Source of the DNA: Ga0077536 sp943370145
GTDB taxonomy: Bacteria > Pseudomonadota > Gammaproteobacteria > Ga0077536
DNA length: 29,513 bases
Direction: 5' to 3'
Assembly: GCA_943370145.1 (NCBI GenBank)
Contig: CALRPY020000057.1
Location: 1 to 29,513, forward strand
A model generated the notes under the pieces. The model was given only the letters and a program-made list of their open reading frames with translations. It was not told where the DNA came from and ran no database searches. The translations under genes were made by a program, and so were the position numbers. This document shows positions 22,745 to 29,513 of the stretch, piece by piece (positions within the stretch are counted from its first letter, which is position 1; the number at the start of each line of letters is the position of its first letter).

Positions 22745-23734
22745 CTAGGCCAGGCTGACGCGATTCCTGCCGTAGCTCTTGGCGCCGTAGAGCGCCCCGT
22801 CGGCGCGCTGCATCAGGCAGCGCGGCGTGCTGCACTGGCTGCGGTCGGCGAGGCCGATCGAGACAGTCACGGACAGGGGCCCGATGGACGTCGCGAGCGG
22901 ATTCTCAGTCAGTGCGGCGCGGAAACCTTCGGCCAGTGCTGCGGCCTGGTCCAGCGGCGTGTCGGCGAGCAATACCGCGAATTCCTCGCCGCCGAAGCGC
23001 GCGGCCACGCCGCGCGATGACATCGCATTGCGCAGGCGCGAGGCGACGATGCGCAGCACCTCGTCGCCGACGAGGTGGCCGTGGCCGTCGTTGACCTGCT
23101 TGAAGAGATCCAGATCCATCATCAGCAGGCACAGTGGCTGGCCATCGGCCGAACAGCGCTTGAATTCACGCGTCAGCACTTCGTCGAGCCAGCGCCGGTT
23201 GTAGAGCCCCGTCAGTGGATCGAGGCGCGCCGCGCGCGCGTAATGGGCCTGCGCGTGCAGGCTGTCGCGCAGGCGTTCGTTCGTCAGGCGCAGGCGCCCG
23301 GACAGCACGTCGAGCATGTTGACCGAAAAGCGGTGGGAGCCGCGAACCAGTTCCCACAACGTGTCGTCCGGTATGCCGAGGAGCTGGGTGTGCTCGAGGG
23401 CAACGACGTTCGCGGAGACATCGAACTGGCTGAGGATGGACAGTTCGCCGAAGCAGGCGCCGTCCTCGAGCGTGAAGAGCGGGATGCCGTCGAAGCCGGC
23501 CAGCGCGACGCGCACGCGACCGCTGATGATCTGGAAGACGGTGCGATTGCTGTTGCCTTCCTTGAGGATCGTCTGGCCTGGTTCGGCCTCCAGCAGGGGA
23601 CAGGTCGCGATCAGCGAGCCGACCTCGCTGAAATCCACGCCGTCGAACAGATCCAGGTGGCCGTAGCGCGCCGCCAGCAGCTGGGCGCTCACGTTGCCTG
23701 GCCTCGCGAACGCGGTCGGCTGTCCGCGGTCCAT
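22745..23734 (-). CDS. Cyclic-nucleotide-fold plus GGDEF diguanylate cyclase
   Basis: Predicted 329-aa cytoplasmic protein making c-di-GMP. Residues about 30-130 form a cNMP-binding-type beta barrel with FGELSIL (95-101). The arginine expected a few residues later in the phosphate-binding cassette is Val (DVSAN), so cAMP/cGMP binding is doubtful. A helical linker leads to a GGDEF domain from about residue 165 with LDPLTGLYNRR, MDLDLFKQVND and an intact GGEEF active site (248-252). The RxxD inhibitory site upstream reads SSRG and is absent, so product inhibition is probably lost. It is the last gene of the operon, 4 nt after the preceding stop; GAGG in the preceding gene serves its ATG. Confidence 0.93.
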   Translation of the reverse strand: MDRGQPTAFARPGNVSAQLLAARYGHLDLFDGVDFSEVGSLIATCPLLEAEPGQTILKEGNSNRTVFQIISGRVRVALAGFDGIPLFTLEDGACFGELSILSQFDVSANVVALEHTQLLGIPDDTLWELVRGSHRFSVNMLDVLSGRLRLTNERLRDSLHAQAHYARAARLDPLTGLYNRRWLDEVLTREFKRCSADGQPLCLLMMDLDLFKQVNDGHGHLVGDEVLRIVASRLRNAMSSRGVAARFGGEEFAVLLADTPLDQAAALAEGFRAALTENPLATSIGPLSVTVSIGLADRSQCSTPRCLMQRADGALYGAKSYGRNRVSLA

Positions 23735-23738
23735 GGCC

Positions 23739-24665
23739 TCAGGCCGCCCGCACCGTGCCCGGCGACGGCAGAGTGTCGAGGCCGAGGTTCTGCATCAGCG
23801 CGTCGAGATCGTCCTCCGACGACATCGGCAGCGGCTCCTCGTCCGCCACCGCCTCCGCCTCTTCATCACCGTCGAGGTCGATCACGTGCTGGCCGAATCC
23901 CAGGTCCTCTGCGAATTCGTCGACGGCGTCATTGCCCAGGGTGCTCGCGACCGGCGAGGTGCGCGGGAGCGAGGGTTCGCCGTCGAAGTCGTCCATGCTC
24001 ATCAACTGGTCGCCAGGCACGTTCCTCAGCCCGTTGGCCGTCTGCGCGAGCTTGTCTTCCTGCACGGGCACCGGCGCGGCGGGTGGCGCGGGAACTGGCG
24101 CCAGGTCCGCGGCCGATCCCAGGTCGTCCTCGTCCAGGTCGAGCATCGGTTTGTCGCCCGAACGCAGGAAGGCCGCGCTGTATTCGTTCATCAGATCGTC
24201 GAGCACCAGCTTGGTCTCTGCGAGCTCGGCATTCAGCGCCGTGTTCTGCGATTCCAGTGCCGCCACCGCGGCTTCGTCCACCGCATTCCTCGGCGTCAGG
24301 CGCAGCCACGGCGCAACCAGTCGCGTGACTTCGGCAGGCACGTCGGCGAGCGTCTTTCCGCCGCGTCCCAGGTGAACGCCGATCAGCATGTTGTAGAAGG
24401 CCTGTTCACGTTCGATGAAATCGGACACCACGCGTTCCGCCTTCTCGCCGTCGAACTTGTACGTGTCGTGCAGGACCGCCAGCAGCGCTTCGCGGCGCGG
24501 CGCCTCCGACTGCGCGACGTTCGCTACCAGGGCGCTGACGGTGGCCACCGCGGCGGCCTGCCGCTGGCGACCGCCTCGCCAGAGGAGTGCGGCGAAGATG
24601 ATTGCGAGCAGCGCGAATTCCGCGCTGAGCACCGCGAGCGCGAGTTCCAGGGTAGTGGTGATCAT
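23739..24665 (-). CDS. Single-pass membrane protein with acidic tail and CheZ-like C-terminal motif
   Basis: Predicted 308-aa protein of no recognised family. An N-terminal transmembrane helix (about residues 6-29) contains two glutamates (7, 16), unusual for a simple anchor. A helical cytoplasmic domain follows, with a likely coiled coil around 129-160 (AAVAALESQNTALNAELAE). The rest is acidic, Pro/Ala-rich and probably disordered. Near the C-terminus EDDLDALMQNLGL (284-296) resembles the CheY-binding end of CheZ. ATG at 24665 overlaps the VWA stop as ATGA, so the two are translationally coupled. It may link the envelope VWA protein to the cytoplasmic GGDEF protein (inference). Confidence 0.85.
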   Translation of the reverse strand: MITTTLELALAVLSAEFALLAIIFAALLWRGGRQRQAAAVATVSALVANVAQSEAPRREALLAVLHDTYKFDGEKAERVVSDFIEREQAFYNMLIGVHLGRGGKTLADVPAEVTRLVAPWLRLTPRNAVDEAAVAALESQNTALNAELAETKLVLDDLMNEYSAAFLRSGDKPMLDLDEDDLGSAADLAPVPAPPAAPVPVQEDKLAQTANGLRNVPGDQLMSMDDFDGEPSLPRTSPVASTLGNDAVDEFAEDLGFGQHVIDLDGDEEAEAVADEEPLPMSSEDDLDALMQNLGLDTLPSPGTVRAA

Positions 24666-26374
24666 AGTGACATGCCTTTGCTGGGCGGCTCGCGACGCCG
24701 CATGACGAACCACAGCGGTCCCAGCAGCGCGCCGAGGCCGAGGTTGCCGGCCCCGACGATTCCCGCCACCTGTGCGAAATCGGCGGTCTCCGGCACGGTG
24801 GGGGCCGGCAAGGGCGCCGGCTCGGGGGGCGGCGGGGGCGGGCCTGCCACCGTGAGCGTCTGCGGCGTGAGCTGGAGCTGCATGGGCCGGCCGTTTCTGG
24901 TCGTCGCGACCAGTGTCGTTGCCACCGAATATTCACCGCCCTCGGTCAGCGGCAGGTCCAGCACGGCCTTGCCGTCGGCCAGCGCCGGCAGTTCCTGTGC
25001 GTGACGGGTGCCTTCGGGGCCGGTGGCGAGGACATAGCCCGTGATCGACGTGGGGTCGACGAGCTCGGCGTTCGCGCTGAGCGCGACGCTGAGCCGCGCG
25101 CCGCGCTTGCCTTCGACCGCGCGCGCCTGCATCGATACCGGCGTGTCCTCGATGCGCAGGCGCCGCCGCAACTCCCGCTCGAAGGTGCCGCCGCTCGCCC
25201 GCACCACCAGTTCATAGGCGCCGGCGGGCAGCGTGGTGCCCAGGCTTCCACGGAAACTGCGGGCGGTGGCGTCGAACGGCAGTTCGAGGAGCTCGCCGTT
25301 GCCGCCCGTGCCAATCACGACGGCATGCATGCGGGTGAGGGCGAGGAAGTCTTCGCGCTCGATCGGTCGGTCTTGTTCGAGCATTGTCGCGGCCAGTGGC
25401 AGGGTTTCGCCGGGCAGCGCGGCGCTCGGCAAGTCGTTCAACTGCAGCGTGATGTCGGTGATGATGATGGCCCGGTTGTCCGGGTCTTCCTTGCCGGTGA
25501 AGGACCATTCACCGGCCGCGGGCGCGTCGACGGTGACGAGATCGTAGCCGTCCTCGGACTCCCAGCGGCTGTCGGGGCCAGGCTTGTCCGCGCTCAGCGT
25601 GCGCTGGTCAGGGCCGGTCAGGGTCAACGGTGCCGCATCCCCGGTGCGGAACACGAGCAGCGTGAACTCGCGGACGCTGCCGTCGACGGTGAATTTCGTG
25701 CCCTGCAGCGGCACGGTATCGGGCGGCGTGGCCTGCTCGAACATGTGCAGGAACGCGCGCTGCAGGGCGGCCGCGGTCGGGGCATCCTCACGCCAGCCGC
25801 CAGTGGCATCGGACAGCGTCGCGAGCAGATCGGCGTCGACGTCCTTCGACAGCGCCACGGTGTGCACGTGAACCGACTTCTGCCGCAGTTCCTCGAGGAC
25901 CTCGCCGAGCAGGCGCTTGCGCGAGGCGTCGCTCGCCAGTGCGTCTTCGGACACGTCCACGACGCCGTCGGTCAGCAGCACGATGTGTCGTCCTGTGCCG
26001 TTGGGCAGTGGCACCGCGTGCCAGTCGGCGCTCGCGGTCCTCAGCGCCGCCTCGATATTCGTGAACAGGCCTCGCGAATGGACCGATGACGCCTTTTCGC
26101 GGGCCGCGCGCTTCCAGTCCTCGTCGACGACCGCGGGTGGCAGCAGCTGGCTCACGCGCTGGTCGAACAGCCAGACCCCGGCGGTCGTGCCTGCCGGCAG
26201 CAACTCGGCCAGGAGTTTGAGCGCCGGGACCCGCAGGTTGGACGGATCGGTCTTCTTCATGCTGCCCGACACGTCGATCAGGACCCGGACGTCGCTGCTC
26301 GCGGCGGCTGCGGCAGGGCCGCTCGCGAGGGCGGCGGCGAACAGGGCGTGGCAGGCGAGGCGGTAAAGTCTCAT
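24662..26374 (-). CDS. Exported, membrane-anchored von Willebrand factor A domain protein
   Basis: Predicted 570-aa envelope protein. Residues 1-24 are a Sec signal peptide. The VWA domain follows with a complete MIDAS: DVSGS (34-38), Thr105 (GLFTNIE) and Asp136 (LLTDG), so divalent-metal-dependent ligand binding is expected. The middle (about 230-510) is beta-rich, Ig-like in pattern. A proline-rich stretch (PPPPPPEPAPLPAP) precedes a C-terminal helix GIVGAGNLGLGALLGPLWFV and the basic stop-transfer MRRR, giving a type I topology. ATG at 26374 has AAGGAAA upstream. The frame extends to 26611 without support. It heads the three-gene operon with the membrane and GGDEF proteins. The ligand is unknown. 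Confidence 0.9.
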   Translation of the reverse strand: MRLYRLACHALFAAALASGPAAAAASSDVRVLIDVSGSMKKTDPSNLRVPALKLLAELLPAGTTAGVWLFDQRVSQLLPPAVVDEDWKRAAREKASSVHSRGLFTNIEAALRTASADWHAVPLPNGTGRHIVLLTDGVVDVSEDALASDASRKRLLGEVLEELRQKSVHVHTVALSKDVDADLLATLSDATGGWREDAPTAAALQRAFLHMFEQATPPDTVPLQGTKFTVDGSVREFTLLVFRTGDAAPLTLTGPDQRTLSADKPGPDSRWESEDGYDLVTVDAPAAGEWSFTGKEDPDNRAIIITDITLQLNDLPSAALPGETLPLAATMLEQDRPIEREDFLALTRMHAVVIGTGGNGELLELPFDATARSFRGSLGTTLPAGAYELVVRASGGTFERELRRRLRIEDTPVSMQARAVEGKRGARLSVALSANAELVDPTSITGYVLATGPEGTRHAQELPALADGKAVLDLPLTEGGEYSVATTLVATTRNGRPMQLQLTPQTLTVAGPPPPPPEPAPLPAPTVPETADFAQVAGIVGAGNLGLGALLGPLWFVMRRREPPSKGMSL

Positions 26375-26434
26375 CAGTCGGTTTCCTTGCTTCCTCGTGG
26401 GCAATGGCGGCAGGCCGGGGTAGAGCTTTAGGAG

Positions 26435-26486
26435 CGGAAGTCCGGGGAAACGTCCGGGGATGCCTGCGGGCAGGCATCGGCTTCCG
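26435..26486. other. Nested inverted repeats in the VWA/CorA divergent spacer
   Basis: A perfect GATGCCTGC-GG-GCAGGCATC stem (26459-26478) lies inside an outer CGGAAG/CTTCCG pair (26435-26440, 26481-26486), with GTCCGGGGA repeated twice at a 13-nt step between. The whole gene-free spacer runs 26375-26664. A CATAAT at 26553-26558 could be a -10 for corA but lacks a good -35. Confidence 0.45.
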
Positions 26487-26664
26487 ACCGGCAAGCCCGG
26501 CAGGGCCGCGGTTCGGCGACGACTGCCCGGGGCAAGGCGCGGGCAGCCGTCGCATAATGCGCCGTGCCCGATGACAGCAGCCGCCAGCACCCGCGTCACG
26601 TGCGGCCGCATGCACTACCGAGGTCAACCGACCGCCGCGAATGCGGCAGCGAACGAGGACGCCC

Positions 26665-27642
26665 ATGATTACCACCTACAGCCTGTGCAACGAGCAGTTG
26701 TCGTCGACGTCGGGTTTCATCGCCGCCGACCGGCTGAGGACGGCGGTCTGGATCGACCTGCATGAACCGACGCCTGACGAGGAACAGCACGTCGAAGCCC
26801 TGCTGGGCGTCGAACTCCCGACCCGCGCCGAAATGAAGGAGATGGAGGATTCGCGCCGGCTGTACGCCGGGAACGGCGCGCTCTACCTGACGGCCACCGT
26901 GATGGTGCAGTCGGACTCCGAATATCCCCGTTCCGACGACATCACCTTCGTGCTGACCCGACGCGGGCTCGCCACCGTGCGCTATGCCGCACCGAAGGCG
27001 TTCCGTCTCTTCGCCGGCCGGGCCGAAAAGGACCCGTTGACCTGCGGCGATGCCGAGCACGCGCTGCTGGGCATCATCGAGACCCTGATTGAACGGATAG
27101 GGGACAACATCGCGGCGGTCAGCGACGACCTCGACAGCATGGTGCATGCGGTGCTGGCGCCGGAGGTCCAGGGGCAACGCCGGCGGCTCGATTACGCGCA
27201 GATGCTCCGCCAGCTGGAGCGTGACCAGATCCTGACGGCCAAGGCGCGGGTGAGCCTGAGCAGCCTGTCGCGTCTGCTCGGCTTCCTGGCGAGGCCAGAG
27301 CTTCGCTTCGAACTGCATACGGGCACGCTGGCGCGGGCCGCGATCCTGCAGCGTGACGCCCAGTCCCTGATCGACCACACCGCCTTCCTCGCCAACAGCA
27401 TCAGTTTCGAGCTGGCCGCGATCCTGGGCATGATCAGCATCGAGCAGAACGGCATCATCAAGATCTTCTCGGTCGCCGCGGTCGTGTTCCTGCCCCCGAC
27501 GCTGGTCGCAAGCATCTACGGCATGAATTTCGAATTCATGCCCGAGCTGCACTGGCCGTTCGGCTACCCGGGCGCCCTGGGCCTGATGGTCGCCTCCGCG
27601 GTCGTGACCTGGCTGTTCTTCAAGGGGCGTGGCTGGCTGTAG
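26665..27642 (+). CDS. CorA-family divalent cation channel
   Basis: Predicted 325-aa pentameric inner-membrane channel for Mg2+ or other divalent cations. A long soluble alpha/beta and helical N-terminal domain is followed by two C-terminal helices. The signature GMN is at 286-288 (YGMNFEFMPEL), the extracellular loop that selects hydrated cations. ATG at 26665 has GAGGA 7 nt upstream; an in-frame codon at 26641 is not supported. The CorA/MRS2-like family also includes Co2+, Ni2+ and Zn2+ transporters, so corA is not asserted as the symbol. It diverges from the VWA gene across 290 nt. Confidence 0.93.
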   Translation: MITTYSLCNEQLSSTSGFIAADRLRTAVWIDLHEPTPDEEQHVEALLGVELPTRAEMKEMEDSRRLYAGNGALYLTATVMVQSDSEYPRSDDITFVLTRRGLATVRYAAPKAFRLFAGRAEKDPLTCGDAEHALLGIIETLIERIGDNIAAVSDDLDSMVHAVLAPEVQGQRRRLDYAQMLRQLERDQILTAKARVSLSSLSRLLGFLARPELRFELHTGTLARAAILQRDAQSLIDHTAFLANSISFELAAILGMISIEQNGIIKIFSVAAVVFLPPTLVASIYGMNFEFMPELHWPFGYPGALGLMVASAVVTWLFFKGRGWL

Positions 27643-27755
27643 ACGCGTGAAGCGCGCCGGCGCGCCAATATGCATGACTTCGCCGATTTGCGTCGGGCAT
27701 TGACGCTCGGCGCCCGGACCTGAAATGCTCCCGCCACGCTAAGGCTGGAATCGGC

Positions 27756-28586
27756 ATGGCAGGCGGCCACAAGAAGAAGGAAGAGGTCCGGATCAGCGCG
27801 ATCACCGATCCGCGCTGGGACAGCGCGCCCGCGTGGTACATCGGGATCGACGACACCGACAACCTCGAGAGCCGGGGCACCGGTTTCCGCGCCCGCCAGC
27901 TCGCGCAGCAGCTGCAGGACGCGGGACTCGCCCGGCTGCGCGGCGTCACACGTCACCAGCTCTTCGTCAGTCCGGAAATTCCGTATACCTCGCACAACAG
28001 CTCGGCCTGCCTCGAGGTGGATTTCTTTCCGGAGGATCGCGCCGGCGTCATCGCGCACTGCCGGGACTACCTGTTGCGGGAGAGCGCGGACGGTTCCGAT
28101 GCCGGCCTGTGCGTGGCCGCCGCGGAGCAGGTCGGGACCGAGATCCGCGCGTTCGGCCAGTCCGCGAAGGTCCGCGTGCTGCAGCAGGCCGATGCCCTCA
28201 CGCTGGCCGCGAGGCACGGCATCCACCTCGAAGGCCTGACCGGCACGCACCAGGGCGTCATCGGCGCGCTGTCGGCGACCGGTCTGCACGCCACGCGGGA
28301 TGACGGCCGCTTCCTGTGGATGCGCGGCGTGCGCGACCTTGCGCCCGGACACTATTCGCTGGGCCAGCTGCGGACCCTGACGGATATCGACGCCTACATG
28401 ACCGTTGCCGGCGCCGATGTGGCCGACGACGTCGACACCATCCTGATCACCGAATGGGCGCGGCCGGTCTATACCGGCGGGCGCGCCGTCCTATTCCTGG
28501 AGGAAGAGACAGATGAACAATCAGGCGAGCGAACGGGTGCTGGACGCTGGCGCGTTGCTGCCAAGGAATTCATCAAGCGCTACTGA
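27756..28586 (+). CDS. TiaS-like protein of unknown function
   Basis: Predicted 276-aa cytoplasmic protein. The N-terminal YIGIDDTDNLESRGTGFRAR (28-47) strongly resembles the IGIDDTDS start of archaeal TiaS, the tRNA(Ile2) agmatidine synthetase, including the acidic DDTD (32-35). The cysteine-bearing G-C-T-T that follows in TiaS is absent, and the protein is shorter than full TiaS, which also has zinc-ribbon and OB-fold parts. Bacteria normally use TilS for this tRNA, so agmatidine synthesis is unlikely; a nucleotide-dependent ligase or kinase is a guess. ATG at 27756 fits. Its last 74 nt overlap the next gene in another frame. Confidence 0.8.
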   Translation: MAGGHKKKEEVRISAITDPRWDSAPAWYIGIDDTDNLESRGTGFRARQLAQQLQDAGLARLRGVTRHQLFVSPEIPYTSHNSSACLEVDFFPEDRAGVIAHCRDYLLRESADGSDAGLCVAAAEQVGTEIRAFGQSAKVRVLQQADALTLAARHGIHLEGLTGTHQGVIGALSATGLHATRDDGRFLWMRGVRDLAPGHYSLGQLRTLTDIDAYMTVAGADVADDVDTILITEWARPVYTGGRAVLFLEEETDEQSGERTGAGRWRVAAKEFIKRY

Positions 28587-29115
28587 GTTCGTCGCGTCGG
28601 TTTTCGGCTCGCGCCGGGCGGAGCTCGCGTTTCTGGCCGGCACTGGCGTCACGGCCGTGCTGCTGCACCTCAGCGTCGACATGGCCCTCAAGCTGCCCGG
28701 CCACCACGGTCTCGAATGGATGGCGCTGCTGATGTTCGCGCGCACGCTGTCCACCGAGCGCCACGCGGCGATGGTCACGGCGGCCAGCGCCGCCGGCATG
28801 TCCCTGCTGCCGCTGACCGGCATGAACCCGTCGGCCGCGATCAGCTACGTGCTCGCCGGTTTCGTCGTCGACGCCCTCTACCGCCTGGTGCGCCGCCCCA
28901 ACGCTGGCGTGCTCGGCGTGATCGCCGCGCTCGGCCACACGACCAAGCCCCTGTGGAAGCTCGCGGCGACCAAGGGCGCGACCGTGCATTTCGGTTCGAT
29001 TGCCAACGGCCTCGGCATCACGCTCGCCGGCCACCTGCTGTTCGGCCTGGTGGGTGGCGTGGCGGGCGCGCTGGCCGGGCTTGCCGTGCGCGAGCGCCTG
29101 CGCCGCCGCCGCTGA
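28513..29115 (+). CDS. Unrecognised multi-pass membrane protein
   Basis: Predicted 200-aa inner-membrane protein with about five or six hydrophobic segments starting near residue 38 (LAFLAGTGVTAVLL) and ending with SIANGLGITLAGHLLFGLVGGVAGALAGLAV before a basic RERLRRRR tail. I do not recognise the family; size and Gly/Ala-rich helices loosely recall substrate-binding components of energy-coupling-factor transporters. The ATG at 28513 has a near-ideal GGAGGAAGAG site inside the TiaS-like gene, with a 74-nt overlap in the +1 frame, implying co-expression. A start further downstream would lose both this site and part of the soluble N-terminus. Confidence 0.8.
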   Translation: MNNQASERVLDAGALLPRNSSSATEFVASVFGSRRAELAFLAGTGVTAVLLHLSVDMALKLPGHHGLEWMALLMFARTLSTERHAAMVTAASAAGMSLLPLTGMNPSAAISYVLAGFVVDALYRLVRRPNAGVLGVIAALGHTTKPLWKLAATKGATVHFGSIANGLGITLAGHLLFGLVGGVAGALAGLAVRERLRRRR

Positions 29116-29170
29116 TCCAGGGCGCGGCCGGCGACTGCGGCGGTTCTCCGGCTCCCTTGCGCAGATTTGC

Positions 29171-29285
29171 CACCGAGAACACCGAGGGCAGGAAAGGACT
29201 GGGCTGGAAGCGGCTGCTTGCGGTGCGCTGTTGCTGCGGAACTGGCGGCCCTCAATTCGTCTTACTTCTCCGTGTTCTCCGTGGA
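29171..29285. repeat. CTCCGTG-type inverted-repeat element, copy 5
   Basis: The left arm CACCGAGAA-CACCGAGGG (29171-29188) is paired with the right arm TTCTCCGTG twice (29266-29283). It matches copy 1 at the left edge in arm variants (CACCGAG form on the left). The 398-nt stretch 29116-29513 holds only this, copy 6 and the 30-nt tail; no gene is supported. Confidence 0.8.
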
Positions 29286-29335
29286 GAAGACGCAGCGTTT
29301 TCTCTCGCAAAGGTTTGCGGGTTTACTATGGAAGA

Positions 29336-29456
29336 CACGGAGCGCGCGGAGAAGAATGCTCGAGGCTATCTGTGACGGCACAGCATTGGAACCCCTGGCA
29401 AGGCCGTTTTCAATCCAGCTTTTCCCTCCCCCCTCGGTGTTCTCTGTGTTCGGTGG
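29336..29456. repeat. CTCCGTG-type inverted-repeat element, copy 6
   Basis: The left arm CACGGAGCGCGCGGAGAAG (29336-29354) faces a right arm CCCTCGGTG-TTCTCTGTG-TTCGGTGG (29431-29456), whose last unit looks shortened. Its right side aligns with copy 2 (237-263), including the following GTGGCCCA. Confidence 0.78.
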
Positions 29457-29482
29457 CCCATCAAGGTCTGCACCCCGGTACC

Positions 29483-29512
29483 CGCGTCCAAATGTGACCA
29501 AGAGACAGCCCG
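29483..29512. repeat. 30-nt direct repeat, right copy
   Basis: Same orientation as 291-320, one mismatch (GTGACC here, GTGAAC there). It follows copy 6 exactly as the left copy follows copy 2. The window ends one base later, so how far the similarity continues cannot be seen. Confidence 0.85.
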
Positions 29513-29513
29513 C

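Noticed and set aside
22523..23020. Plus-strand frame across the MFS/GGDEF convergent gap
   Set aside because: It overlaps the GGDEF gene antisense, has no ribosome-binding site and an Arg/Gly/Ala-rich composition without motifs.
27756..28586. Calling the gene tiaS
   Set aside because: Only the N-terminal IGIDDTD motif matches. The G-C-T-T segment and extra domains are missing, and the activity is not expected in bacteria.

Overview
The window looks like a chromosomal segment of a high-GC Gram-negative bacterium, most likely a beta- or gammaproteobacterium. The grounds are the strong G/C preference at third codon positions, Sec-type signal peptides, a LysR regulator, class III CoA-transferase and LLM flavin-enzyme catabolic genes, and palindromic intergenic repeats of REP type. 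The lineage cannot be fixed from the sequence alone. No rRNA, tRNA, CRISPR array, integrase or transposase gene was seen.

Layout. Positions 1-483 hold repeats only. An SDR gene (484-1266, +) faces a six-gene minus-strand operon running from 8668 down to 1630: acyl-CoA dehydrogenase, aldehyde dehydrogenase, zinc alcohol dehydrogenase, CaiB/BaiF CoA-transferase, an exported cyclase-family protein and a MaoC hydratase. A LysR gene (9792-8887) lies just upstream on the same strand. Next comes a mirror-image pair of two-gene modules, each a small SCP2-like protein followed by an alpha/beta hydrolase, diverging from a shared 418-bp spacer (11474-11891). The right-hand module continues into an LLM flavin oxidoreductase. 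After a 280-bp cluster of palindromic repeats come a muconolactone-isomerase-like gene and a gamma-glutamylcyclotransferase-like gene (both -), then an LLM monooxygenase and an SDR (+), an aldehyde dehydrogenase (-), and a plus-strand operon of LigB/DODA-type dioxygenase, mandelate-racemase-type enolase-superfamily enzyme and MFS transporter (19233-22500).

Taken together, 484-22500 looks like an accessory catabolic region. It holds an uptake transporter, two flavin monooxygenase candidates, a ring-cleavage dioxygenase candidate, hydrolases, two aldehyde dehydrogenases, CoA activation and one round of beta-oxidation-like steps. The substrate is probably aromatic, alicyclic or terpenoid, but the sequence does not identify it.

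The right part differs in character. A tightly coupled minus-strand operon (26374-22745) encodes an exported von Willebrand A protein with a complete MIDAS, a single-pass membrane protein with a CheZ-like C-terminal motif, and a cyclic-nucleotide-fold/GGDEF protein. It is a candidate envelope-sensing c-di-GMP module. A CorA-type channel and an overlapping pair (TiaS-like protein plus unrecognised multi-pass membrane protein) follow on the plus strand.

A family of about 115-131 bp inverted-repeat elements built from 9-nt CTCCGTG units occurs six times: two at the left edge, two internal, two at the right edge. The paired copies at both edges are followed by the same 30-nt sequence (29/30 identical), so nearly the whole window lies between two directly repeated repeat clusters.
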